This document shows, one piece after another, positions 15,439 through 22,484 of a DNA stretch of 23,479 nt (within the stretch, counting starts at the first letter, position 1; every line of letters begins with the position of its first letter). Under the pieces are notes generated by a model. The model made no database searches and was not told where the DNA came from. It saw only the letters and a program-made list of their open reading frames with translations. Location: IMG/VR virus record IMGVR_UViG_3300037189_005046, positions 1-23,479 of that record; one strand, given 5' to 3'. Source of the stretch: a virus. Position numbers and translations under genes: made by a program.

Positions 15439-15642
15439 ATGTATGATGGCGATGGACAAGACACACTGGAGTTGCAGGCATTTCAGATTGCTCAGAATGC
15501 TACACTGTATAGAGGTTCAGCACCATGCCCAACTTGTGGTGTAATTATGAACCCTACAGAGTTTCTATACAGCATGATGGGTATTTGCCCACCTTGTGGT
15601 GAAAAGCGTAAGCAAGCAAGAATTAAAGGAAAGATGGTATAG
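15439..15642 (+). CDS. Small zinc-ribbon protein
   Basis: 67 aa. C30-x2-C33 (CPTC) and C50-x2-C53 (CPPC) form a standard four-Cys zinc ribbon, followed by a basic tail (GEKRKQARIKGKM). Likely a nucleic-acid or protein adaptor; partner unknown. The upstream sequence has AGAGGAG within the previous gene's end, and the next gene starts three bases downstream. Confidence 0.8.
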   Translation: MYDGDGQDTLELQAFQIAQNATLYRGSAPCPTCGVIMNPTEFLYSMMGICPPCGEKRKQARIKGKMV

Positions 15643-15644
15643 AA

Positions 15645-15857
15645 ATGGCAGTTAACACTAGTCGTTCAATGAACCAGGGCCTTCACGAAGGCAGCACCGA
15701 TGGAAAGTACCGTAAGGCACGTCCAAACACTGAGGTCATGGACCTTGAAGGTCACGAAAAGACAATGGACAACCGTCAGACCCTACACCCATTTGCAGGT
15801 CACGGTTTTGCAACTAGCGAGTACCCAGTAGCGAACCAGGTTAACCCAGGCAAGTAG
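15645..15857 (+). CDS. Small protein of unknown function
   Basis: 70 aa, not recognised. Polar, Gly/His/Asn-rich, no cysteines. It resembles in composition the small proteins at 9371-10102. Last gene of the block; a 42-base spacer with a -10-like box follows. Confidence 0.7.
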   Translation: MAVNTSRSMNQGLHEGSTDGKYRKARPNTEVMDLEGHEKTMDNRQTLHPFAGHGFATSEYPVANQVNPGK

Positions 15858-15860
15858 TTT

Positions 15861-15893
15861 TTGTAGTATACTAAATGGTGTATTAACAAGGAG
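15861..15893 (+). promoter_or_regulatory. Possible promoter -10 box and strong ribosome binding site before the accessory run
   Basis: TATACT at 15867-15872 matches a -10 box at five of six positions and sits in an AT-rich spacer between blocks of different composition. No convincing -35 box is 16-18 bases upstream. AAGGAG (15888-15893) lies six bases before the TTG start at 15900 and decides that start. Confidence 0.35.
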
Positions 15894-15899
15894 CATAAT

Positions 15900-16463
15900 T
15901 TGATTGACGATTTTGGCAAGCCATTAATTGGTACCAAAGAGCATGACGGACCATTAATCCGTTTATTGCGTTGTTTTGTGTGCGAGTCGTGGGAAGAACT
16001 CCCAGATTACGATGGCCCAAGCGATAAAGATTACCTGCTAGAAATTTCCCTAGAGAAGCACGTGTTTCCTTCGGGTGAGCCACATGTTGGCAAGTTGTTT
16101 AAAGTACCTGTATCCGCATGGATGGATGGCAAACAGCGTAAGGGTATTTTAGAGCAGTTAGGCAAGGGCGGTTCAGCAGGTCTGGACGAACTAGACCCAG
16201 AGAAGTCATTTTACGATACCAAAATGACGTTTGCTGAAGATGCCATGAAGTGTTGGAAGTATCACCTTCAGCCAAATAATAACTGTGATGATTACATGGA
16301 CCCAAAAAAGCGTTTGTTGCCTAATACGGCAAAGGAACGCAAAGACTTACATCTACCAAAACCAGAACACGCAGACGGACCAAAGATTTACATTTGTAAT
16401 TTCTGCCCAATGCACAGTGTTATGACCACAAAGTTCCGTGCAATGCGAGGAGATTACAACTAA
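15900..16463 (+). CDS. Cys-containing protein of unknown function
   Basis: 187 aa, TTG start chosen because AAGGAG stands at the right distance. It has two CxxC pairs far apart, C25-x2-C28 (CFVC) and C166-x2-C169 (CNFC), plus C118 and C129. The ends could therefore come together around a metal. The middle is a mixed alpha/beta chain with VFPSGEPHVGKLFKVPVSAW. Not recognised. A zinc-stabilised adaptor is possible. Stop overlaps the next ATG. Confidence 0.75.
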   Translation: MIDDFGKPLIGTKEHDGPLIRLLRCFVCESWEELPDYDGPSDKDYLLEISLEKHVFPSGEPHVGKLFKVPVSAWMDGKQRKGILEQLGKGGSAGLDELDPEKSFYDTKMTFAEDAMKCWKYHLQPNNNCDDYMDPKKRLLPNTAKERKDLHLPKPEHADGPKIYICNFCPMHSVMTTKFRAMRGDYN

Positions 16464-16753
16464 TGGATGCAGAAACCTATTACCTGGTAGTAGTAAACAA
16501 AGATGGTGGCATTTCCACCTACACAGAAATTCCAGAAGAACTGCCAACGATTGAGCGTAAGGCTACTAACGTAGACGTATACCAAAACGCAAAGCAGATT
16601 GTTGACGAGTTTGAGCGAGAGATTCTAACAGGACGTATCGTCCAGGCGATGGTAGCAATTATGTCGCAAAAGGAACCTACTCCACAGGACAAGGTTAAGG
16701 AAGCCCTACTAAAGCGGAATATTAACCCAGAAAGTACTACCCCAGTAGACTAA
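16463..16753 (+). CDS. Small alpha/beta protein of unknown function
   Basis: 96 aa, not recognised. Starts with a beta hairpin (YYLVVVNKDGGISTYTEIP), then a long amphipathic helix (YQNAKQIVDEFEREILTGRIVQAMVAIM) and a charged tail. Coupled to the preceding gene (TAATG). Confidence 0.75.
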   Translation: MDAETYYLVVVNKDGGISTYTEIPEELPTIERKATNVDVYQNAKQIVDEFEREILTGRIVQAMVAIMSQKEPTPQDKVKEALLKRNINPESTTPVD

Positions 16754-16773
16754 ACTAGTTTGTATGACTAGTT
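16753..16773 (+). promoter_or_regulatory. Hairpin with the start codon in its loop
   Basis: AACTAGT (16753-16759) and ACTAGTT (16767-16773) form a perfect 7-bp inverted repeat. Its 7-base loop, TTGTATG, contains the ATG at 16764 of the nucleotidyltransferase-like gene. There is no Shine-Dalgarno sequence at the usual distance. The structure is seen directly; a translational role is inference, and the stem is AT-rich and not very stable. Confidence 0.35.
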
Positions 16774-17663
16774 ATAACCCTACGTCGTACTTTAGTACGC
16801 CAGCCCCACAGCTAGACCCTACTTTATTTGAAGGCAGGGCTCTAAAGTCATGGGTGCGTAATGGTATTAACCAATTGCTACACGGGTTTCTAGCACAAAA
16901 GTTTCGTCATGCAGAACTATGGGCACACCCATGGTTGGCAGGTAGTGGCGTTTCATACCAGTGGTCTGCGGCAAGAATGCCAGGAGATTTGGATTGCCTA
17001 GTAGGCGTAGACTTTATTCAGTTTCGTCAAGCTAACCCTGAATACCGTGGACTAACTGACCGAGAAGTAGCTGACCAGTTAAACGAAGATTTTAGGGCAG
17101 AACTTCAACCTCAGACTGAAAACTGGAATGGTTACGAGTTAACTTTTTACGTTAACCCACAAGCTACAGATATTACTAATATCAAGCCATATGCTGCGTA
17201 TGATTTAAAGTACAACGAGTGGACAGTTCCACCAAACCCAACGCAAGAAGCACCACGTAATCCAGAGTGGGATTCAATTGCTGTATCAGATTACACCTCA
17301 GCCCACCAAGCGTATATTCGTGCAACCAAAGCAATGCAAGATTTAGAAATAAATACATCTGCAGGGCCGCAGCACAGAAACTCGCAAACTGCATTACAAG
17401 CAGCATACCAGCAGGCAAATGCATTGTATACAGAGATACACAGCCAAAGGTCAGAAGCATTTACGCCAAATGGAAAAGGCTACAATGATTTTTATAATTA
17501 CCGTTGGCAAGCAGCTAAACGTAGTGGAGCAATTGATTTGTTGAGAGAAGTCCGCAACGCAGCGGCAGCCAGAATAGGCACAGATATTAAGTCTATTTAT
17601 GGGGTAGACTTCCCAGATGCATCAACGTTAATTCGTCGAGCAGCGTTGTATAGGAATAACTAA
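16764..17663 (+). CDS. Putative nucleotidyltransferase-fold protein
   Basis: 299 aa. Residues 59-78 (AGS, 13 residues, D75-L-D77-C) fit the polymerase-beta superfamily signature hG[GS]x(9-13)Dh[DE]h. A later strand with E125 (YELTFYV) could give the third acid. An N-terminal helix pair (LKSWVRNGINQLLHGFLAQKF) precedes it, as often seen in minimal nucleotidyltransferases. Residues 180-240 are helical with many Gln/Ala. If active it would move NMP groups onto a nucleic acid, protein or small molecule; the substrate is unknown. The call rests on one motif read by eye. Its stop overlaps the next ATG. Confidence 0.5.
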   Translation: MTSYNPTSYFSTPAPQLDPTLFEGRALKSWVRNGINQLLHGFLAQKFRHAELWAHPWLAGSGVSYQWSAARMPGDLDCLVGVDFIQFRQANPEYRGLTDREVADQLNEDFRAELQPQTENWNGYELTFYVNPQATDITNIKPYAAYDLKYNEWTVPPNPTQEAPRNPEWDSIAVSDYTSAHQAYIRATKAMQDLEINTSAGPQHRNSQTALQAAYQQANALYTEIHSQRSEAFTPNGKGYNDFYNYRWQAAKRSGAIDLLREVRNAAAARIGTDIKSIYGVDFPDASTLIRRAALYRNN

Positions 17664-18172
17664 TGAGTAAAGTAATAGCAGTTGTTATGGCATTGAGCGT
17701 AATGTCAGCGGTAGTTACTGATTGGAATTTGCCAGTAAAAGTAATTACTCCTGGAGTAACTAACCCAGCAGTGACTCAAGCTAACATTCAAAGTACTATT
17801 TGCGTAAGTGGATGGACAGCAACTATTCGTCCCTCGTCATCGTACACAACTAATCTAAAAGCCAAGCAGCTGAGTGATGCATACCAGTATGAGGTAGCAG
17901 CATACGGTACAGATTTGGGTAATTATGAGGAGGACCACCTAATTAGTTTAGAACTAGGCGGCAATCCAACTGACCCAAAAAACCTATGGCCACAGCCATA
18001 CGCAGGACAAAATAGCCACAAAAAAGATGCGTTAGAAACTAAGTTGAAGACCTTAGTTTGTACAGGCAAGATTAAGCTGGCAGTAGCACAAAAAGCAATT
18101 GCAAGTAACTGGGTAAATGCATACAAAACCTACGTAGCACCAATTCCTGCAATTACAATAAAAGGAAATTAG
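17663..18172 (+). CDS. Predicted secreted HNH-like nuclease
   Basis: 169 aa. The N-terminus MSKVIAVVMALSVMSAVVTD looks like a signal peptide or an uncleaved anchor: one basic residue, then about 15 hydrophobic residues. The mature part has the layout of a secreted HNH-like nuclease family found in bacteria: EDHLISLELGG (H92), then NLWPQP (N107), then SHKKD (H119), matching the three HNH positions. C47 and C133 could form a disulfide, consistent with export. The C-terminus (VCTGKIKLAVAQKAIASNW) is typical of that family. It would cut DNA outside the cytoplasm or at the envelope; the target is unknown. Stop overlaps the next GTG. Confidence 0.7.
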   Translation: MSKVIAVVMALSVMSAVVTDWNLPVKVITPGVTNPAVTQANIQSTICVSGWTATIRPSSSYTTNLKAKQLSDAYQYEVAAYGTDLGNYEEDHLISLELGGNPTDPKNLWPQPYAGQNSHKKDALETKLKTLVCTGKIKLAVAQKAIASNWVNAYKTYVAPIPAITIKGN

Positions 18173-18267
18173 TGTCACTGTTAGATACGTGCCGTAATTG
18201 CGGTCACGAATTGTATAAAAACATTTGTGTAGAAGACAACTGCAAATGTGATTGCTACGAGGAGTAA
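18172..18267 (+). CDS. 31-aa Cys-rich peptide
   Basis: Short frame with a GTG start overlapping the previous stop (TAGTG) and ending three bases before the next start. Six cysteines in 31 residues: C7-x2-C10 (CRNC), C19, C24, C26 and C28, the last three as CKCDC, then an acidic end. The GAGGAG at 18259-18264, inside its end, is the ribosome binding site of the next gene. Metal binding is likely; function unknown. It is a second tiny Cys-rich frame besides the one at 7110. Confidence 0.5.
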   Translation: MSLLDTCRNCGHELYKNICVEDNCKCDCYEE

Positions 18268-18270
18268 ACG

Positions 18271-18756
18271 TTGCAAATATTGGTAGATATATCTGGAGTA
18301 TTACGTGGCCCAGGAGATGAGCCTATTGGCACAGGAATTCTAATGATTGGAACACTAAGTGTGTACAATCGTTTGACATTCATGTCACCGACAACAGAAG
18401 CAGAAACTAAGTTGTGGCTAAACCTGAATAAGGTTGTTGATTATGATTTGATTTATGGTTCATCAGTGCACCTCGAAGGTGAGAACCTGGCAGAACGCCA
18501 AATAAAGGTAGCCCGTTCCAGGGGACCTATTGATTTATTTATTACAAATAACCCAGAGCTATGGGCGTATGCATTTGAACTGGGTATTCCATCGGTAATG
18601 TTTGGAGTACCAAGTTATACACGGCCAGAGTTTAGGCCAGATGCCCCGAAGAAATTCCGTAAATGGAACGATATCGAAGAATCAATTAATCGTCAGAACG
18701 TACTGAGAACTGAAGATGCTAGATTGACTCGTACAGAGGGGTTGATGTTTGAGTGA
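18271..18756 (+). CDS. HAD-like hydrolase-fold protein
   Basis: 161 aa, TTG start six bases after GAGGAG. ILVDISGVL (D5) at the very start has the form of HAD motif I, with Ser7 where the second Asp of DxD normally stands. LTFMSPTTEAET could be the motif II region, and DLFITNNPELWAYAFELGIPSVMFG near residues 88-112 resembles the later HAD strands. The usual acidic motif IV is not obvious. It may be a phosphatase or nucleotidase of altered chemistry, or an inactive HAD fold. Its stop overlaps the GTG of the TGT-like gene, so the two are translationally linked. Confidence 0.5.
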   Translation: MQILVDISGVLRGPGDEPIGTGILMIGTLSVYNRLTFMSPTTEAETKLWLNLNKVVDYDLIYGSSVHLEGENLAERQIKVARSRGPIDLFITNNPELWAYAFELGIPSVMFGVPSYTRPEFRPDAPKKFRKWNDIEESINRQNVLRTEDARLTRTEGLMFE

Positions 18757-20243
18757 TTGTTTTTAGTGGGGTTGAGATACCAAGTAACAGAACGTTACTG
18801 GAAGCAGCAGGCGTAGAACACGTCATGCTGAATTACTGGGGATTACGGAAACGTGGATTGCCAAAGACAAAGCAATACTATATTGCAGAGCATTTCCTAC
18901 CAGATATGAAAGTATGGGTAGATTCGGGAGCTGTTCAAGCGGATAAAGCAAATTTATCGCAGCGAGAATTAGAAGATTACGCAGCAGATTACGAAGATTT
19001 TATTGCAAATAACTACGACCGTATTGAAGGTTGGGTTGAGTTTGATTCCCAAGTAATGGGCTTGCCATGGATTGTAAACGAACGCAAAGCGTTTGAGCGT
19101 GACCCAAAGATGATTGTAGTATGGCACGAGTCGTACAACAAGCAATTGATTTATGAATGGGCAGACGCCTCATACCAGATTGCATTTCCAGGCGACGTTA
19201 TAGAAAATATAACATCCTTAGCCACAGTTGCAAGAGATTGCCAACGTCTATTCGGTACAAGATTTCATGCATTAGCCACAGCAAAGCCAGATAACCTACG
19301 ACAGATTCATTTTGAGACAGCAAGTACGTTGTCATGGTTGTCGCCAATGCGTCGTGGAGAAACAATTATATGGGATAGCACCAAGCTGGTACGTTATCCA
19401 AAGAGTATGAAAGACCAAGCACGTAAACGATATAAAAATATTGTTGAAGGTGCGGGCCTAGATTTTCAAAAGTTTATTGAAGATGATACTAAAGAAGCAA
19501 CCAAAGTTGCAGTATGGTCATACCTACAGTTAGAAAGCAAAATGGATAAAGATAAACCAAAGCTCACAGTCATCCAGGGTGAGAAAGTATCTGATAACAG
19601 TGATGATACCCTATACACTGGTTTGATGGAAATGGAGGGGTACCTTTCTAATAACAGTGGTTCTGAGATGCGGAAAGTTGAACGTCAAGAAGTAGTACAA
19701 AGAGACCCAAATGAGGTCACTTCAATGCCTGTTTTTGGGTATCAGATGAAGTCTGTTGTAGAGAATGAAAATGGCCGAGACGTACTCAAAGATGTGCCAG
19801 TAGTACAGAGCCAATATGCAAGTTTACGCCAATGTAACACCTGTTTTGTAGCCGCAAATTGCCCTGCATTTAAGGAGAATAATACGTGTGCATTCAACCT
19901 TCCAATAGAAGTAAAGACACCCGAACAGCTAAAGGCAATGAACACAGCGTTACTAGAGATGCAGGCTCAAAGAGTAGCATTCATGCGGTATACAGAGGAA
20001 TTGAACGGTGGTTACGCAGACCCAAACGTGTCTCAGGAGATGGACCGATACTTCAAGATGTTGGAGAAGTTGAAGGCCCTGGACGAGTCCAAAGAGTTCA
20101 TTCAGATTACTGCCCAAAAGAATGCCAGCCAAGGTGTTCTAAGTGCGATTTTTGGTGACCGAGTACAGGCCATGAAAGACAAACCACAGATAATTTCAGA
20201 GGAAAAAACCACCATGATTATTCGAGATAACATCGAAGGATAG
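18753..20243 (+). CDS. TGT-like barrel protein fused to a four-cysteine domain
   Basis: 496 aa, GTG start in a GTGA overlap. Residues 1-260 look like a TIM-barrel of the tRNA-guanine transglycosylase/DpdA kind: MLNYWGLRKRG, VWVDSGAVQ (D57-S-G), LEDYAADYEDFI, WVEFDSQVMG (D98), IVVWHES, then TRFHALATAKPDNLRQI. This family exchanges guanine for 7-deazaguanines in RNA or DNA; the active-site assignment is tentative. After a charged linker (about 265-350), residues 355-496 form a second domain with C361-x2-C364-x5-C370-x8-C379 and then long helices (LLEMQAQRVAFMRYTEEL). It might bind zinc or an iron-sulfur cluster. No preQ0 synthesis genes are in the window. Other alpha/beta barrel enzymes are possible. 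Confidence 0.45.
   Translation: MIVFSGVEIPSNRTLLEAAGVEHVMLNYWGLRKRGLPKTKQYYIAEHFLPDMKVWVDSGAVQADKANLSQRELEDYAADYEDFIANNYDRIEGWVEFDSQVMGLPWIVNERKAFERDPKMIVVWHESYNKQLIYEWADASYQIAFPGDVIENITSLATVARDCQRLFGTRFHALATAKPDNLRQIHFETASTLSWLSPMRRGETIIWDSTKLVRYPKSMKDQARKRYKNIVEGAGLDFQKFIEDDTKEATKVAVWSYLQLESKMDKDKPKLTVIQGEKVSDNSDDTLYTGLMEMEGYLSNNSGSEMRKVERQEVVQRDPNEVTSMPVFGYQMKSVVENENGRDVLKDVPVVQSQYASLRQCNTCFVAANCPAFKENNTCAFNLPIEVKTPEQLKAMNTALLEMQAQRVAFMRYTEELNGGYADPNVSQEMDRYFKMLEKLKALDESKEFIQITAQKNASQGVLSAIFGDRVQAMKDKPQIISEEKTTMIIRDNIEG
19585..19602 (+). repeat. 18-bp direct repeat, copy 1 (inside the TGT-like gene)
   Basis: AAGTATCTGATAACAGTG occurs here in the linker-coding part of the 496-aa gene and again, identical, at 20251-20268 just after its stop. 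Eighteen identical bases are unlikely by chance in 23 kb. Confidence 0.8.
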
Positions 20244-20250
20244 TTAAAGT

Positions 20251-20268
20251 AAGTATCTGATAACAGTG
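20251..20268 (+). repeat. 18-bp direct repeat, copy 2 (intergenic)
   Basis: Identical to 19585-19602. It lies eight bases after the stop at 20243 and its last four bases enter the left arm of the hairpin at 20265. Confidence 0.8.
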
Positions 20269-20306
20269 CCTGCCATGTATTGAAACATGGTGGGCACTAT
20301 TATTTA
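20265..20306 (+). terminator. Probable terminator after the TGT-like gene
   Basis: AGTGCCTGCCATGT (20265-20278) pairs with ACATGGTGGGCACT (20285-20298) over 14 positions, two of them G-U, with a 6-base loop ATTGAA. An AT-rich tail ATTATTTA follows. The tail is not a pure T run. It separates the accessory run from the ribonucleotide reductase gene. The remaining 100 bases (20307-20405) show no gene, tRNA or clear promoter. Confidence 0.6.
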
Positions 20307-20400
20307 CCGAGTATTTGTGCATTTGGAGATATTAACAGGTGTGTAGTAGGCTGAAATGACCGACAATAGAAGTCCCACATCTGGGGTATTTAGTCAAAAG

Positions 20401-20418
20401 TAGAAATGGTAGAAATGG
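20401..20418 (+). repeat. 9-bp tandem duplication over the reductase start codon
   Basis: TAGAAATGG stands twice in tandem (20401-20409, 20410-20418), giving two in-frame ATG codons at 20406 and 20415. Both give the same protein apart from three residues. Confidence 0.7.
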
Positions 20419-22454
20419 TTAATTTTTCATTCCGATTAGCAGAAGAATTTGTTGCAGGATATAAGGACAAGAAGGCTCCTTTCGGTTACGCAGACGTAGC
20501 TGGCAACTCAGTCGGAGAGATTACCTTTCTGCGTACTTACTCTCGTAAGAAGCCTGATGGCACCAAGGAAACTTGGATGGAAGTATGCGAACGTGTAATC
20601 AATGGTATGTACTCGCTTCAGAAGGACCACGCAAAGCTAAACCGCTTGCCTTGGTCAGACGCTAAGGCAGCAGCTTCAGCTAAGGAAGCTTTCGACCGTC
20701 TCTTTAATCTTAAGTGGACTCCACCAGGACGTGGGCTTTGGGTAATGGGTACTGACATTGTAAACGTTCAGCGTAACTCAGCTGCACTTCAGAACTGTGC
20801 TTTTGTTTCTACTAATGAAATGACTAAGAACAACCCTGCTAAGCCTTTTGCTTTCCTCATGGAAGCTTCGATGCTTGGTGTGGGTGTTGGCTTTGACGAC
20901 AAGGGTGCTGACAAGGGCTTTGAGATTTACGCTCCAGGCGAGCCTAGCGAATACATTATCCCTGACACTCGTGAGGGTTGGGCTGAGTCTACTTCTGCAC
21001 TTATTAACTCTTACTTGAAGCCTGACCAGAAGCGTTGGGAGTTTAACTACGACCTTATTCGTCCTTACGGTGCCCCTATTGCTACCTTTGGTGGAACTGC
21101 TGCTGGCCATGAGCCACTCTTTAAGTTGCACACCCAGATTCGCAAGATGTTTGAGGGTCGCAAGGGTGAGAAGGTTACTCGTCGTGACTTGGCTGACATT
21201 GGCAACATGATTGGTGTCTGCGTTGTCTCTGGTAACGTTCGTCGTAGTGCTGAGTTGCTTATTGGTCGTATTGATGATGAGGATTTCCTGAATCTTAAGA
21301 ATGGGGAGCGTTTTCCTGAACGGAATAGCTACGACCCAGAGGCCCCAGGTTGGGCTTGGATGTCTAACAACAGCGTAGAAGTTTGTGTTGGAACCGACTT
21401 CTCGCCTATCGTAGACGGCATTGTACGCAACGGTGAGCCAGGCGTAATCTGGATGGATATGTCTCGTAAGTATGGTCGTCTTGCAGATGGCATTAACAAC
21501 AAGGACCACCGAGTAGTAGGCTACAACCCATGTGCAGAGCAAAGCCTTGAAAGCTTTGAGATGTGTACTTTGGTTGAGACTTACTTGAATCGTCATGACT
21601 CCCTTGAGGACTTTAAGCGTACGCTTAAGTTTGCATACCTTTATGCAAAGACTGTGACGCTACTCCCTACCCACTGGGAAGAGACTAACGCTATCATGCA
21701 GCGTAACCGCCGCATTGGTACTTCTATCTCTGGTGTTGCAAACTTTGCAGATGCCAAGGGCTTGCCTGTGCTTCGTGAGTGGATGGATGAAGGTTACACT
21801 TTGGTCAAGAGCTATGACCAGACCTACAGTGAGTGGCTTGGCATTCGTGAGTCTGTAAAGATGACTACCGTTAAGCCTTCTGGTACTGTGTCTATCCTAG
21901 CTGGCGAAAGCCCTGGTGTTCACTGGACTGCTGGTGGTAAGTACTTCCTACGTGCAATCCGCTTTGCTAACAATGAGCCTATGGTTGAACTGTTCAAGAT
22001 GGCTAACTACCGTGTAGAGCCTGCTAGTGAATCTCCTGACACTACGTCAGTTGTGTTCTTCCCAATTAAGTCTGGTGCTTCTCGTAGTGAGAAGGAAGTA
22101 AGTATCTTTGAGAAGATGGCTCTTGCCGCTACTGCTCAGCGTTACTGGTCGGACAATTCTGTTTCTGTGACTGTCACCTTTGACAGTGAAAAGGAAGCCG
22201 ATGCTGTGGGAACTACTTTGCACATGTACGATGGTCAGCTAAAGACTGTATCGTTCTTGCCTATGGGTAACCACGTTTACCCACAGATGCCTTACACTCA
22301 GATTACTGAGGAAGAGTATGAAGAATACGGAAAGCAGTTGTTTCCTATTGACTTGGCTGGTGTGTACGAGGGCATGTCGCTTGATGCTGTGGGCGAAAGT
22401 TACTGCGTAACAGACGCCTGCGAGATTAAGTTAATCAAGGAGAACACTAACTAA
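20406..22454 (+). CDS. nrdJ: Class II (adenosylcobalamin-dependent) ribonucleotide reductase
   Basis: 682 aa. It reduces ribonucleotides to deoxyribonucleotides with a radical started from adenosylcobalamin. Motifs match the monomeric Lactobacillus-type enzyme: C131 (QNCAF) and C387 as the redox pair, NPCAEQSLESFEMC with C376 as the thiyl-radical Cys, E378, and a C-terminal shuttle pair C667-x4-C672. GNVRRSAELLIG, TVKPSGTVSILAGESPG and LLPTHWEETNA also fit. The length is slightly below the usual 740 or so, fitting a monomeric triphosphate reductase. ATG at 20406 or 20415 is possible. Codons here more often end in T or G (GTT, CTT, GCT) than in the genes before, which favour GTA, CTA and GCA. 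This may reflect separate origin. It acts with the dNMP kinase. Confidence 0.92.
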   Translation: MVEMVNFSFRLAEEFVAGYKDKKAPFGYADVAGNSVGEITFLRTYSRKKPDGTKETWMEVCERVINGMYSLQKDHAKLNRLPWSDAKAAASAKEAFDRLFNLKWTPPGRGLWVMGTDIVNVQRNSAALQNCAFVSTNEMTKNNPAKPFAFLMEASMLGVGVGFDDKGADKGFEIYAPGEPSEYIIPDTREGWAESTSALINSYLKPDQKRWEFNYDLIRPYGAPIATFGGTAAGHEPLFKLHTQIRKMFEGRKGEKVTRRDLADIGNMIGVCVVSGNVRRSAELLIGRIDDEDFLNLKNGERFPERNSYDPEAPGWAWMSNNSVEVCVGTDFSPIVDGIVRNGEPGVIWMDMSRKYGRLADGINNKDHRVVGYNPCAEQSLESFEMCTLVETYLNRHDSLEDFKRTLKFAYLYAKTVTLLPTHWEETNAIMQRNRRIGTSISGVANFADAKGLPVLREWMDEGYTLVKSYDQTYSEWLGIRESVKMTTVKPSGTVSILAGESPGVHWTAGGKYFLRAIRFANNEPMVELFKMANYRVEPASESPDTTSVVFFPIKSGASRSEKEVSIFEKMALAATAQRYWSDNSVSVTVTFDSEKEADAVGTTLHMYDGQLKTVSFLPMGNHVYPQMPYTQITEEEYEEYGKQLFPIDLAGVYEGMSLDAVGESYCVTDACEIKLIKENTN

Positions 22455-22455
22455 T

Positions 22456-22484
22456 TTAACAACTATTCTTTGTGAGAATACGAT
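22456..22484 (+). promoter_or_regulatory. Sigma70-like promoter of the HNH gene
   Basis: TTAACA (22456-22461), a 17-base spacer, and TACGAT (22479-22484) give five and four matches to the consensus boxes. A start site about seven bases after the -10 box falls on the GTG at 22491, so the transcript may be leaderless. A small dyad ATTCT...AGAAT (22466-22480) lies in the spacer and -10 region. Confidence 0.5.

Noticed and set aside
20299-20405. Cobalamin riboswitch before the class II reductase
   Set aside because: The segment is too short, and no B12-box-like sequence or multi-stem fold could be seen.
20778-21596. Long minus-strand open frame of 272 codons inside the reductase gene
   Set aside because: It lies fully antisense to a gene with clear catalytic motifs, has no recognisable domain, and arises from the codon choice of the sense gene.
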